A stretch of DNA of 64,000 nucleotides from Bradyrhizobium sp. CIAT3101 (GTDB lineage Bacteria > Pseudomonadota > Alphaproteobacteria > Rhizobiales > Xanthobacteraceae), in assembly GCF_029714945.1 (NCBI RefSeq), contig NZ_CP121634.1:6655001-6719000 (forward strand), given 5' to 3'. Of this stretch, positions 43,109 to 52,446 are shown one piece after another (the stretch's first letter is position 1; each line of letters opens with the position of its first letter). Position numbers and translations under genes: made by a program. Below the pieces are notes generated by a model. It worked only from the letters and a program-made list of their open reading frames with translations. It was not told the origin of the DNA and did no database searches.

Positions 43109-45076
43109 ATGTCAGCTCGTCCCCTGATCCCGCGTCGCAAGCTTTTCGACAATCCGACCTTTTTCGGGGCGAAGTTGTCACCGGATGGCCAGCTTCTGTC
43201 CTGGCTCGCACCTGTCGACGGCGTTTTGAACATTTGGCTGGCTCCCGTCGACGATGTGGCGGCGGGACACCCCGTCACGCGCACCAGAGGTCGGCCGATC
43301 ACCTGGCAGGACTGGAGCCCGGACGGGCGCTCCATCATGTTTCTCAACGATGAGAACGGGGACGAGAACCTGCACTTCTTCGTCGTCGATCCGCACAATC
43401 CTGAGATCCGCGATCTCACTCCCTACGACAATGTTCGCGCGGTTCCAATTTGCTGGTCGCACGTCGTCCCCGACAAGATCGCGATCAATCTCAACGATCG
43501 CGATCCACGATGGCACGATGTCTACCAGCTCGACCTCGCAACCGGCGAGCGCACGCTGCTCTGGGAGAACAGGCAGGAGTTCGAATTCGTCGGGGTCGAC
43601 TGGCAACTGAGGCCGCGCCACGCCCGCGGCAACGCAGCCGACGGAGGCGCGCGGATGTGGCGTCTCGATGACGGCAAGACCACGCATTGGCGTGACGTTC
43701 CGTACGAGGCCTATATCAGCACGCGCGTCTGGATGTTCGATGACGCGTGCAAGTCGCTGCACATGACCACCAGCATGTCGCAGGACAAGGCGGCGCTGGT
43801 GCGGATCGACTGGTCGACCGGCGAGGAGACGGTCCTGTTCGAGAGCGAACGCGCCGACGTGATCGGTGCCATCTTCAACGGCCGGACTTTTGCGCCGGAA
43901 GCGGCTTGCGTCGATCCCGGCCGTCAGGAATGGACCGCGCTCGGCCCCGCGGTCGCAACCGAGCTCGAGCTGATCAAGGCGCGGCTTCCCGGTCAAACTT
44001 TCCATGTCGAGAGCCAGAGCGACGACGCGCGCCGATGGATCGTGGCAAGCTTTGCCGCGGAGCAACCCGTCACCTATCACCTGCTCGACCGGGACAATCA
44101 GACCTTGACCGAGCTGTTCACGGCCCGGCCGGAGCTGAAACCGTACCGCCTGGCGCCGATGCACACGGTGCAAGGCAAGTCGCGCGACGGCCTCACCCTC
44201 GTCTCATACCTGACGTTGCCGGCGGATATCGACGGCGATCGCCCGCCGCGGCCGTTGCCGATGGTCCTGGTCGTTCATGGCGGCCCGTGGTTCCGCGACA
44301 TCTATGGCTATAGTTCCTATCATCAGTTGCTTGCCGATCGGGGCTACGCCGTCTTATCCGTGAACTATCGCGGCTCGACCGGCTTCGGGAAGGCCTTCGT
44401 GGCCGCGAGCGAGAAGGAGCATGCGCGCAAGATGCATGACGACCTGATCGACATGGTCGAGTGGGCGATCGCGGAGAAGATTGCGCAGAGTGACAAGGTC
44501 GCGATTTTCGGGCAGTCCTATGGGGGCCTGGCGTCTTTCGTCGGCGCCACATTCACGCCGGACACCTTCTGCTGCTCCGTTCCAGTTGTCGGCATTTCCA
44601 ACCTGCAAACACTGCTGGAATCGATGCCACCCTACTGGGCGGGTTTTGCGGAGTTCATGTATCGCAGCTATGGCGACCCCCGAACGGAGGAAGGCCGCAA
44701 GCTGCTCGCCGAGCGGTCGCCGATCAACAAGGTCGACAACATCAAGAAGCCGATGCTGATCTTCCATGGCTTCAACGACGTCAGGTGCAAAGTAGCCGAG
44801 AGTGACACCATCGCAGCCGCGATGCAGTCCAGGGGCATTCCGGTGACCTACGTCGTCTATCCGGACGAGGGTCATGGATTCCAGAAGCCGGCCAATCGGC
44901 TGTCCTATATCGCGATCGCCGAGGCGTTTTTTGCCCGGCATCTCGGCGGCGCCTGCGAGCCCATCGGAACTGACTTCGACGGATCAAGCCACGAGGTTCG
45001 CGCCGGCGCAGACATTTTGGCCGATCTGGGCGTGGCCAGAGAGACCAGTCAGAAAGAAAATGGCCGGGCGACCTGA
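43109..45076 (+). CDS. S9-family serine peptidase (prolyl-oligopeptidase type)
   Basis: 655 residues from ATG 43109; an open frame upstream looks noncoding. The N-terminal ~390 residues are a WD-like beta-propeller (repeated SPDG, TGERTLLWENR). The C-terminal domain is an alpha/beta hydrolase with the nucleophile Ser470 in GQSYGG, Asp557 in FNDVR and His589 in DEGHGF, an intact triad. HGGPWFRD supplies the oxyanion element. No signal peptide, so cytoplasmic. It cleaves short peptides or acyl-amino acids in related proteins. It is convergent with the leftward permease gene at 45109, and the hairpin spanning its stop codon serves that opposite strand. Confidence 0.9.
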   Translation: MSARPLIPRRKLFDNPTFFGAKLSPDGQLLSWLAPVDGVLNIWLAPVDDVAAGHPVTRTRGRPITWQDWSPDGRSIMFLNDENGDENLHFFVVDPHNPEIRDLTPYDNVRAVPICWSHVVPDKIAINLNDRDPRWHDVYQLDLATGERTLLWENRQEFEFVGVDWQLRPRHARGNAADGGARMWRLDDGKTTHWRDVPYEAYISTRVWMFDDACKSLHMTTSMSQDKAALVRIDWSTGEETVLFESERADVIGAIFNGRTFAPEAACVDPGRQEWTALGPAVATELELIKARLPGQTFHVESQSDDARRWIVASFAAEQPVTYHLLDRDNQTLTELFTARPELKPYRLAPMHTVQGKSRDGLTLVSYLTLPADIDGDRPPRPLPMVLVVHGGPWFRDIYGYSSYHQLLADRGYAVLSVNYRGSTGFGKAFVAASEKEHARKMHDDLIDMVEWAIAEKIAQSDKVAIFGQSYGGLASFVGATFTPDTFCCSVPVVGISNLQTLLESMPPYWAGFAEFMYRSYGDPRTEEGRKLLAERSPINKVDNIKKPMLIFHGFNDVRCKVAESDTIAAAMQSRGIPVTYVVYPDEGHGFQKPANRLSYIAIAEAFFARHLGGACEPIGTDFDGSSHEVRAGADILADLGVARETSQKENGRAT

Positions 45077-45089
45077 CGAAGCCCGGCCA
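45052..45089 (-). terminator. Rho-independent terminator for the leftward permease operon
   Basis: Read on the minus strand, a 9-base-pair stem (TGGCCGGGC with GCCCGGCCA, 11-base loop) is followed by TTTTCTTTC. It lies 20 bases beyond the stop of the AzgA-like permease gene. It also overlaps the last codons and stop codon of the S9 peptidase gene on the other strand, so one sequence serves as coding end and as terminator. Confidence 0.75.
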
Positions 45090-45108
45090 GCATCCATGCC
45101 GAACAGTC

Positions 45109-46773
45109 CTATTCCGCCGGTGCAGCGTGCATCTCCGGATGCGGCGCATAGTGCTCGCTGCCACGCCGACTGAGCGCGTAGAGACCTGCTGCTATCACGG
45201 CATAGGCGAACGCCACCGCGGGCGTGACGCCAAAGCCGCCGCCGATGCCGACGGCTTCGCCGTGCATGAAGCCGAAATAGGTCAGCACGGCACCGACGAG
45301 CGCGAAGGCCGAGGCCTTCTCGAAGTCGCGCTCGATGATGAAGACACCGACTGCGCCGAGGATGAGGCCCGCGAGGATAGAGCCGCCACCCATCACTTCA
45401 AGCCCGTGATAGATCACACCCTGTTGCGGCAACGCCGCGATGGCCGCCGCCTTGACCGCATCGGCCTTGTCAGCCGCCATACCGCCGACGGTTGCTGCCG
45501 CATTCATGGTCGAGCCGAGCATGGTGTCGATCTGCAGCTTGGCCCAGGCGGCGAGATGCGGCGTGAAGGCGAGCGCCACGGCGGGCGCGTGCTTCGACGG
45601 CGTGGTCTGGAATGCCTGCGCAGTCATCAGCATGCCGATATAGAGCAGGATCGGCGAGATCGCGACGACAGGCACCAGCGCCAGCAGGACCGAGATGACG
45701 CCGAACCAGGACAACACCACCACCATGATGCCGGTCGCGGCCGAATAGCCGATCCGGCCGCCCATCGCCTTCCAGCCGGGATGACCGATATAGACGGCGT
45801 TGATGAAGGGATTGCCCATCAGGCAGCCGATCAGGCTAACGACGCCGTCGGCGGTCAGCACCCGCGTGGTCGGATATTCATCGCCGGCGGCTTCCGCGCT
45901 CTCGACGTTATCCATGGCCTCGACGAGGTCATAGATGCCGAACGGAATGGCGGTGACGAGGATGACGCCGAGAAATTCGAAGCCAGAGAACACGTAGCCC
46001 GCCGCCGGGATCGGCACCGAGAAGCCGAAATTGGCGAAGGCATCCCCGACGCCCTTGATGCTCAATCCGCCAAGGCCGAGACCGAACAGGTTCGAGCCCC
46101 AGGCGATGATCATGCCGACCACAATCGCGACCAGACCGGCCGGGATACTCTTCGGATATTTCACGCCGCCGAACCAGCTCACCAGAATGATGGCGAAGCA
46201 GACCAGGCCGATCTGCGGCGTCACGTACATCTCGAGCGCAGGGCGCATCGCGATGAAGGTCAGCGAGACACCTGCAAGCGTGCCGAGCAGTGCAGCGCGC
46301 GGTGTAATCTTGCGGATAAACGGTGCGATGAAGCCGCCGATCATCAGAATGAAGCTCTGGAAGAACACCCAGACCAGGCCGGCCGACCATCCCTTTAGGG
46401 GATCCCCGGTCTTGAGCGTCACCGGCAGCATGATCACGAAGGTCACGATGAACATATGCGGCACGCTGACGCCCGAGGGCAGTGCGCAGACATCGGTGCG
46501 GCCGGTCTTCTGCGCTAGGCGATAAGCGAGGAACGCATAGTAGAAGGTGGAAAGGCACATCATCAGCCCCAGCGCGGGCAGGATGCGGCCGAACACGAGT
46601 GAGTCAGGCATCTTCAACACGAAGCGCAAGAGGCCCGTGAGCACCAGCATGTTGACGAGGATGTTGGTGCCGAAGCCGAAAAACGCGTTCCAGTCGCCCG
46701 ATGTCCAAAGTGCCGGCTTGAACTCGGACGTATCGCTCTCAGATTTGCCGGCCGTCCCCGTCAATGTGCTCAT
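45109..46773 (-). CDS. AzgA/NCS2-like purine-type permease
   Basis: 554 residues with 12-14 membrane helices. The pattern NAFFGFGTNILVNMLVLTGLLRF at the N-terminus, ALPSGVSVP near residue 97 and GIYDLVEAMDNVESAEAAGD near 280 match the xanthine/uracil/adenine permease superfamily, in the AzgA-like branch. A Gly/Ala-rich loop with GGMAADKADAVKAA lies before the last helices and makes the protein longer than usual (~430-490). It lies ten bases after the isochorismatase-family hydrolase gene in one leftward operon. The cargo is therefore probably a small nitrogen compound such as a purine breakdown product, ureide or biuret. Confidence 0.85.
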   Translation of the reverse strand: MSTLTGTAGKSESDTSEFKPALWTSGDWNAFFGFGTNILVNMLVLTGLLRFVLKMPDSLVFGRILPALGLMMCLSTFYYAFLAYRLAQKTGRTDVCALPSGVSVPHMFIVTFVIMLPVTLKTGDPLKGWSAGLVWVFFQSFILMIGGFIAPFIRKITPRAALLGTLAGVSLTFIAMRPALEMYVTPQIGLVCFAIILVSWFGGVKYPKSIPAGLVAIVVGMIIAWGSNLFGLGLGGLSIKGVGDAFANFGFSVPIPAAGYVFSGFEFLGVILVTAIPFGIYDLVEAMDNVESAEAAGDEYPTTRVLTADGVVSLIGCLMGNPFINAVYIGHPGWKAMGGRIGYSAATGIMVVVLSWFGVISVLLALVPVVAISPILLYIGMLMTAQAFQTTPSKHAPAVALAFTPHLAAWAKLQIDTMLGSTMNAAATVGGMAADKADAVKAAAIAALPQQGVIYHGLEVMGGGSILAGLILGAVGVFIIERDFEKASAFALVGAVLTYFGFMHGEAVGIGGGFGVTPAVAFAYAVIAAGLYALSRRGSEHYAPHPEMHAAPAE

Positions 46774-46783
46774 GATGCTACCC

Positions 46784-47482
46784 CTATGTGGTCGAAGCCT
46801 TCATCGCCTCCAGTACTGCGGCTGAGTCCGCGACCCAGCCGAAGATGCCGCCCTGGGCCTTGATCATCTTCAGGCCCATCTCGTGAAACTCGGGGAAGTA
46901 GGATGCGCAGCCATCCGAGATGACGACGCAGCGATAGCCGCGGTCATTGGCTTCGCGCACGGTGGTGTTGACGCACACTTCGGTGGTGACGCCGCACACC
47001 AGAAGATTCTCGATGCCGTATTTCTCCAGCACGTCGGTCAGCTCGGTGGCGTAGAACGCGCCCTTGCCCGGCTTGTCGATCACGACCTCGCTGTCGAGCG
47101 GATAAAGCTCCGGGATGATGTCGTGGCCGGCTTCACCGCGAATGAGAATGCGGCCCATCGGACCGGGATCGCCGATGCGCAAGGACGGCGCGCCACGCTC
47201 GACTTTCGCCGGCGGCGCATCGGAGAGATCAGGCAGATGTCCCTCGCGGGTGTGGACGACGAGCATGCCGGTGTCGCGCGCGGCCTTCAGCAGCGCGCCG
47301 ATCGGCTTCACCGCGCGCGCAAGCTGGCTGACGTCATTGCCGAGCGTCTCGCCGAAGCCGCCAGGCTCCATGAAGTCGCGCTGCATGTCGATGATGACGA
47401 GCGCGGTCGACGACCAGTCGAGCTTGATCGGCTCGGGCTCGGCGCTGATGACGCCCAGTGTCGACTTGGTTGAGTTCAACAT
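46784..47482 (-). CDS. Isochorismatase-family amidohydrolase, biuret-hydrolase-like
   Basis: 232 residues of the cysteine-hydrolase fold. The catalytic residues are all visible: Asp in IIDMQRDF, Lys in DKPGKGAF and Cys in [18 protein letters not shown]-type segment [12 protein letters not shown] and [14 protein letters not shown] closely resemble what I remember of biuret amidohydrolase BiuH from Rhizobium leguminosarum. Ureidoacrylate- and carbamoyl-amidohydrolases share the same triad, so the exact amide is not settled. It is first in an operon with the AzgA-like permease, and an ATTGT-GT-ACAAT palindrome lies 55 bases before its start. A nitrogen-scavenging role is likely. Confidence 0.85.
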   Translation of the reverse strand: MLNSTKSTLGVISAEPEPIKLDWSSTALVIIDMQRDFMEPGGFGETLGNDVSQLARAVKPIGALLKAARDTGMLVVHTREGHLPDLSDAPPAKVERGAPSLRIGDPGPMGRILIRGEAGHDIIPELYPLDSEVVIDKPGKGAFYATELTDVLEKYGIENLLVCGVTTEVCVNTTVREANDRGYRCVVISDGCASYFPEFHEMGLKMIKAQGGIFGWVADSAAVLEAMKASTT

Positions 47483-47536
47483 GACGCAGGCCCCCGCGAG
47501 AACTCTCTTTGCGAGGAGTTCTGCAAGCGCCGTGCC

Positions 47537-47548
47537 ATTGTGTACAAT
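47537..47548 (-). promoter_or_regulatory. Possible GntR-type operator upstream of the hydrolase/permease operon
   Basis: The 12-base dyad ATTGT-GT-ACAAT lies 55 bases upstream of the isochorismatase-family start and overlaps a TATTGT-like -10 element on the minus strand. Its form is typical of sites for FCD-type GntR repressors (ATTGTATACAAT). No regulator gene lies nearby, so the assignment is from site shape only. Confidence 0.4.
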
Positions 47549-47686
47549 AGCAATTGGCCGCGCAGCATGGAGAAATTCGCTGCGCTATCAGACTGTTATC
47601 GGAAGAGATCGCGTCTGCTTATTCGCTGTGCGACGGCTTTGCGGCGTGCATTTGCTCAAAGGATGAGCGGCCGTGAAGCTCGCTTG

Positions 47687-48643
47687 TCAGCGGCCAGTAT
47701 CTCCATACAGCCGCCTATACTCCTCCTCATACGGCGCATAGGAATCCTTCAGGGTCGCCATGTTGAGCAACATGGTCGCGACCATCGCACCCGCTTTGTC
47801 GAACACACGCGTCTTGATCCAGGCACTCTCGGTGCGGCGGCTGCCGGACAGCGCAACGACCTCGCGCTCGACGTCGTACGCCTCGTCAACGAACAGTGGC
47901 CCCTTCACCAGCCGGATCTCCTGGTCCGCGAACAGGCCGACGGCCGGCCCCTTGGCCGGCAGCGGATCGTCCTTGGAGCGGTACTGAAAGAGCACGCTCA
48001 ACATCTCCACCGGGATGATCGCCTTCCCCCATGGATTGTCGGAGCCTGAATAGTACGGCGAGTTCTCGGTGATGACTGCGAGCTTCTGCCGCAGCGAGAA
48101 CGGATAGAGGTCGCCCATGTTCTGGTCGAACGCCATCCGCACCGACTGCCGCTTGCTCGTCTGCGCCACCTTCACGTCGCGCAGGATCACGGGATCGGCG
48201 AGCGGCTTGAGCTCGGTCAGGCGCGTCTCCAGCGCGGTCGCTGCGCGGGGTTCGCCGACCGACGCCGAGCCACGCAGCACTTCGGTGCCATCGCGCTTGA
48301 CCATCTGGATCTGGCACTGGCTCGTTCCAGGCAGAGGTTTTGAGAGGATCGCCTGCACATCCTCACCTTCGAAGCAGGCATTGCGATAATGCGCGGAGAG
48401 ACAGCCGCTCTCGAACCACGCCTGTCCCCACAGCCGGGCACCGAGCGGCGCGAACTGGCTGAAATGCGTCGGCCCCTCGATGGTCCCGCCTTTGAAGCCG
48501 AGCTTCTGCGCGGTGGCATCGTCGTGGATGGAGGCATGCGCGTCGTAAACCTGCGCATGCAGCATCTGCCGCGGCTGGCGCCATGGCCCGATCAGGGCCT
48601 CGGCGGTGTCGGTGATCTCGGTGTCGAATGCGCTTGCAGTCAT
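47687..48643 (-). CDS. Hot-dog-fold (MaoC/FAS1-dehydratase-like) protein
   Basis: 318 residues. The first ~130 residues resemble an N-terminal MaoC-like hot-dog domain, with KLGFKGGTIEGPTHFSQF followed by CLSAHYRNACFEGEDV. The rest (~170-318) may be a second, degenerate hot-dog repeat with PLFVDEAYDVEREVVAL. I do not see the canonical hydratase Asp/His pair with confidence, so hydratase activity is uncertain and a thioester- or CoA-binding role is an alternative. It is divergent from the indolepyruvate ferredoxin oxidoreductase gene, 165 bases apart. The two could share regulation in amino-acid or aryl-acid catabolism. Confidence 0.65.
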   Translation of the reverse strand: MTASAFDTEITDTAEALIGPWRQPRQMLHAQVYDAHASIHDDATAQKLGFKGGTIEGPTHFSQFAPLGARLWGQAWFESGCLSAHYRNACFEGEDVQAILSKPLPGTSQCQIQMVKRDGTEVLRGSASVGEPRAATALETRLTELKPLADPVILRDVKVAQTSKRQSVRMAFDQNMGDLYPFSLRQKLAVITENSPYYSGSDNPWGKAIIPVEMLSVLFQYRSKDDPLPAKGPAVGLFADQEIRLVKGPLFVDEAYDVEREVVALSGSRRTESAWIKTRVFDKAGAMVATMLLNMATLKDSYAPYEEEYRRLYGDTGR

Positions 48644-48808
48644 GGTGTCCTCCGGTCGAAGCCATGACTAGCAGGAGCGCCACGGATGCGGCTAGCCGTA
48701 TTGACTTCGGCCACCCATGCTCTTGACTGCAAAGACCCGCTTCGCAAGCCGCAACTTTTTCCGCGGCGCAAAATCCCCGCCTAACCAAGAAAAACAAGGA
48801 CTTTCGAA

Positions 48809-51800
48809 ATGACGCTGATGCAGGTCGAGCTGGACGACAAATACCGGCTCGAATCGAAGCGGATCTTCCTGTCCGGCACCCAGGCCCTGGTCCGTTTGCC
48901 CATGCTGCAGCGCGAGCGCGACCGGCTCCAGGGGCTCAACACCGGCGGCTTCATCTCCGGCTATCGCGGTTCCCCGCTCGGCATGTACGACCACGCGCTG
49001 TGGCGCGCGAAGTCGCACCTCCAGCAGCACGACATCGCCTTCGTGCCCGGTCTGAACGAGGACCTTGCGGCGACTGCCGTCTGGGGCAGCCAGCAGGTCG
49101 GCCTGTTTCCCGGCGCCAAGGTCGATGGCGTATTCGGCATCTGGTACGGCAAGGGCCCCGGCGTCGATCGCTCCGTCGACGCGCTCAAGCACGCCAATGC
49201 GGCCGGTACCTCGCTCAATGGCGGCGTGCTTGCGCTCGCCGGCGACGACCACGGCTGCCAGTCCTCGACGCTGGCGCATCAGAGCGAGCAGGTGTTCGCG
49301 GCGGCCCTGATCCCCGTGATCAATCCGGCAACGCTGCAGGATTATCTCGACCTCGGCCTCTATGGCTTCGCCTTGTCGCGCTTCTCCGGCTGCTGGGTCG
49401 GCTTCAAGGCGATCAGCGAGACCGTGGAGAGCTCGGCCTCCATCTACAGCGATCCCGAACGCATCCAGATCAAGCTGCCCGATGATTTCGAGATGCCGCC
49501 CGGCGGCCTCAACATTCGCTGGCCCGATCCGCCGCTGGACGCGGAGCGCCGGCTGTTCGGCCCCAAGATGGCCGCGGTGCAGGCCTTTGCCCGCGCCAAC
49601 CAGCTCGACCGCATCGTGCTCGATTCCAAGCCCGCGCGGCTCGGCATTGTCGCGACCGGCAAGGCCTATCTCGATCTGCGTCAGGCGCTGGCCGACTTAG
49701 GGATCACCGACAAGGACGCGCAGGATCTCGGACTTCGCATCTACAAGGTCGCGCTGACCTGGCCGCTGGAGGAAAGCGGCGCCAAGCGCTTTGCCGAAGG
49801 CCTCCAGGACGTGCTGGTGGTCGAGGAGAAGCGCGGCTTCATCGAAGACCAGCTCATGCGCATCCTCTACAACATCGATGCGTCCCGCCGCCCGACCGTC
49901 ACCGGGAAACGCGACGAGAGCGGCGCGCCGCTGCTGCCGAGCGAGGGCGAGCTGACACCGACCATCGTTGCCGGCGCGCTGGTGGCGCGCTTGCGCAAGC
50001 TCGGCCATCACAGCCCGGTGCTGGAGCAGCGCCTCGCCCGGTTAGAGGCCTTCGACAATCCCGTCACCACGACGTCGCAGATCAAGCTCGCGCGCACGCC
50101 GTTCTTCTGCTCGGGCTGCCCGCACAATTCCTCGACGCGCGTGCCGGAAGGAAGCCGCGCCATGGCCGGCATCGGCTGTCACGGCATGGCCCTGAGCATG
50201 CCGACCCGCCGCACCGACCTGATCTCGCATATGGGCGCCGAGGGCGTGAACTGGATCGGCCAGTCGCCCTTCACCACCGAGAAGCACATCTTCCAGAACC
50301 TCGGCGACGGTACCTACACGCATTCCGGGCTTCTCGCGCTTCGTGCGGCATCGGCCGCCGGCATCAACATCACCTACAAGATCCTCTACAACGACGCCGT
50401 CGCGATGACCGGCGGCCAGCCGGCCGAGGGCGCTTTTAACGTCGCGCAGATCGCGCACCAGGTCTGGGCCGAGGGCGTGAAGCGGCTTGCGATCGTCTCG
50501 GACGATCCGACCAAGTATCCCGACGGCAACTACTTTCCGCAAGGCGCGACCATCCATCACCGCCGCGAGCTCGATGCCGTGCAGCGCGAGTTGCGCGACA
50601 TCAAGGGTCTGACGGTCGTGATCTACGACCAGACCTGCGCCGCGGAAAAGCGCCGCCGCCGCAAGCGCGGTCTCTATCCCGATCCCGCCAAGCGCGCTTT
50701 CATCAACGAGCTCGTTTGCGAAGGCTGCGGCGATTGCTCGCAGGCCTCCAACTGCGTCTCGGTGCAGCCGCTGGAAACCGAGTTCGGCCGCAAGCGCCAG
50801 ATCGACCAGTCGAACTGCAACAAGGATTATTCTTGCGTCGAGGGCTTTTGCCCGAGCTTCGTCACCGTGCATGGCGGTTCGCTGAAGCGCATGAAGACCT
50901 CGGCGGTGGATTCCGGCCAGTTGTTCGCCGATCTGCCGCTGCCGCCGGCGCGTGAGCTGGAAGGCCCCTACAACATCCTCGTCACCGGCATCGGCGGCAC
51001 CGGCGTCATCACCATCGGCGCCCTGCTCGGCATGGCCGCTCATGTCGACGGCCGCGGCTGCTCGGCGCTGGACTTCACCGGCCTGTCGCAGAAGAACGGC
51101 GCCGTGATGAGCCATGTGCGCATCGCGCCAAAGCCTGAAGATATTTCCGCGGTGCGCATCACCACCGGCGGCGCCGACGTCATCCTCGGCTGCGACATGA
51201 TCGTCTCGGCCGGCCCGACCGCGCTCAGCCGCGCCGAACGCGGGGTGACCAAGGCCTATATCAACGCCGATCTGCAGCCGACCGCCAGCTTCGTGCAAAA
51301 CCCCGATATCGATTTCGAGATGGGCACGATGCAGACCGTGCTGCGCGATGCCGTCGGCGACAAGAACCTCGACATCATCGACGCGACAGGCATTGCCGCG
51401 GCGCTGATGGGCGACAGCATCGCAACCAATCCTTTCATGCTTGGCTTCGCTTTCCAGAAAGGCGCAATCCCGCTGTCGCTGGAGGCCCTGCTGCGCGCCA
51501 TCGAGATCAATGGCGCGGCAATCGAGATGAACAAGCTCGCCTTCACCTGGGGGCGGCTGGCCGCCCACGACATGTCGCGGGTGCGCAGCGTGCTGCAGTT
51601 CAAGAACCGGGCGTCCGCAACGACCAAGTCGCTCGACGACATCATCGCGACGCGCGCCGAATTCCTGACCGGCTATCAGGACAAGGCCTATGCCGACCGC
51701 TATCTCGCAGCCGTGGCCAAGGTGCGCAAGGCGGAGAACGCCGCCTCGCCCGCGTCCACAGAGCTGACCGAGGCCGTGGCAAAGAACCTGTTCAAGCTGA

Positions 51801-52285
51801 TGTCCTACAAGGACGAATACGAAGTCGCGCGGCTCTACACCGACGGCAGCTTTGCCAAAAAGGTGTCTGAGAAATTCGACGGCGATTTCACGCTGAAGTA
51901 CCACCTCGCACCGCCGATCTTCGCCAAGCGCGACAAGACGACGGGACGGCTTCAGAAGCAGGAATTCGGCGGCTGGATGCTCCACGCCTTCCGCGTGCTG
52001 GCAAAGCTCAAGTTTCTGCGCGGCGGCGCGCTCGACCCGTTCGGCCGCACCGAGGAACGCCGGACCGAGCGGAAGCTGGTCGCGGACTATCTGGCGATGA
52101 TTGACCAACGGGTGGCTGGGCTGAAGGCGGAGCAGATCCCGCTGCTGGCGCGGCTCGCACGCGTGCCGGAGAGCATCCGCGGCTTTGGCCACGTCAAGGA
52201 GGCCAACATCAAGCTGGCGGCAGCCGAGAAGGCGAGGCTGGAGGCGGAGCTAGAGAACAGCCGGTTTGCTGCGGCGGCGGAGTAG
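48809..52285 (+). CDS. Indolepyruvate ferredoxin oxidoreductase, fused large form
   Basis: 1158 residues. It unites in one chain what archaea encode as IorA and IorB. An N-terminal thiamine-pyrophosphate pyrimidine domain (GGFISGYRGSPLGMYD) and a central TPP/Mg domain (GIGCHGMA, then YNDAVAMTGGQPAEG) come first. A Cys-rich region with CEGCGDCSQASNC, a SNCNKDYSCVEGFCP stretch and an upstream CPHN probably binds a [4Fe-4S] cluster. The C-terminal gamma-type domain begins at ILVTGIGGTGVITIGALLG near residue 725. It oxidatively decarboxylates aryl- or branched-chain 2-oxo acids to acyl-CoA, reducing ferredoxin. Cytoplasmic. It stands alone, divergent from the hot-dog-fold gene and followed by a palindromic repeat. 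Confidence 0.95.
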   Translation: MTLMQVELDDKYRLESKRIFLSGTQALVRLPMLQRERDRLQGLNTGGFISGYRGSPLGMYDHALWRAKSHLQQHDIAFVPGLNEDLAATAVWGSQQVGLFPGAKVDGVFGIWYGKGPGVDRSVDALKHANAAGTSLNGGVLALAGDDHGCQSSTLAHQSEQVFAAALIPVINPATLQDYLDLGLYGFALSRFSGCWVGFKAISETVESSASIYSDPERIQIKLPDDFEMPPGGLNIRWPDPPLDAERRLFGPKMAAVQAFARANQLDRIVLDSKPARLGIVATGKAYLDLRQALADLGITDKDAQDLGLRIYKVALTWPLEESGAKRFAEGLQDVLVVEEKRGFIEDQLMRILYNIDASRRPTVTGKRDESGAPLLPSEGELTPTIVAGALVARLRKLGHHSPVLEQRLARLEAFDNPVTTTSQIKLARTPFFCSGCPHNSSTRVPEGSRAMAGIGCHGMALSMPTRRTDLISHMGAEGVNWIGQSPFTTEKHIFQNLGDGTYTHSGLLALRAASAAGINITYKILYNDAVAMTGGQPAEGAFNVAQIAHQVWAEGVKRLAIVSDDPTKYPDGNYFPQGATIHHRRELDAVQRELRDIKGLTVVIYDQTCAAEKRRRRKRGLYPDPAKRAFINELVCEGCGDCSQASNCVSVQPLETEFGRKRQIDQSNCNKDYSCVEGFCPSFVTVHGGSLKRMKTSAVDSGQLFADLPLPPARELEGPYNILVTGIGGTGVITIGALLGMAAHVDGRGCSALDFTGLSQKNGAVMSHVRIAPKPEDISAVRITTGGADVILGCDMIVSAGPTALSRAERGVTKAYINADLQPTASFVQNPDIDFEMGTMQTVLRDAVGDKNLDIIDATGIAAALMGDSIATNPFMLGFAFQKGAIPLSLEALLRAIEINGAAIEMNKLAFTWGRLAAHDMSRVRSVLQFKNRASATTKSLDDIIATRAEFLTGYQDKAYADRYLAAVAKVRKAENAASPASTELTEAVAKNLFKLMSYKDEYEVARLYTDGSFAKKVSEKFDGDFTLKYHLAPPIFAKRDKTTGRLQKQEFGGWMLHAFRVLAKLKFLRGGALDPFGRTEERRTERKLVADYLAMIDQRVAGLKAEQIPLLARLARVPESIRGFGHVKEANIKLAAAEKARLEAELENSRFAAAAE

Positions 52286-52310
52286 GAGCAGGCTGGCAAC
52301 ACACTCTCGG

Positions 52311-52434
52311 TGTCATCGCCCGTCTTGTGCGCACTTGCGCACTGAGGCGGGCGATCCAGTACTCCGCGAGACGGTTGTGGTTGAGCCGATAGGCCCCAGC
52401 GTACTGGATGCCCCGCCTTCGCGGGGCATGACAG
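52311..52434 (+). repeat. Dispersed palindromic intergenic element
   Basis: A 124-base inverted repeat fills the gap between the converging oxidoreductase and KstD-like genes. It begins TGTCATCGCCCG and ends GGGGCATGACA. The inner arms read GATCCAGTAC and GTACTGGATG, and each half also folds alone (for example CCCCGCC-TTC-GCGGGG). From memory, elements of this form are among the commonest intergenic repeats of Bradyrhizobium. Its placement between convergent stops mirrors the element at 7723-7854. Confidence 0.75.
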
Positions 52435-52446
52435 CGGTGGAGATGG

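Noticed and set aside
50042..52192. A 716-codon open frame on the minus strand
   Set aside because: It is the antisense of the indolepyruvate ferredoxin oxidoreductase, whose motifs are unmistakable on the plus strand.
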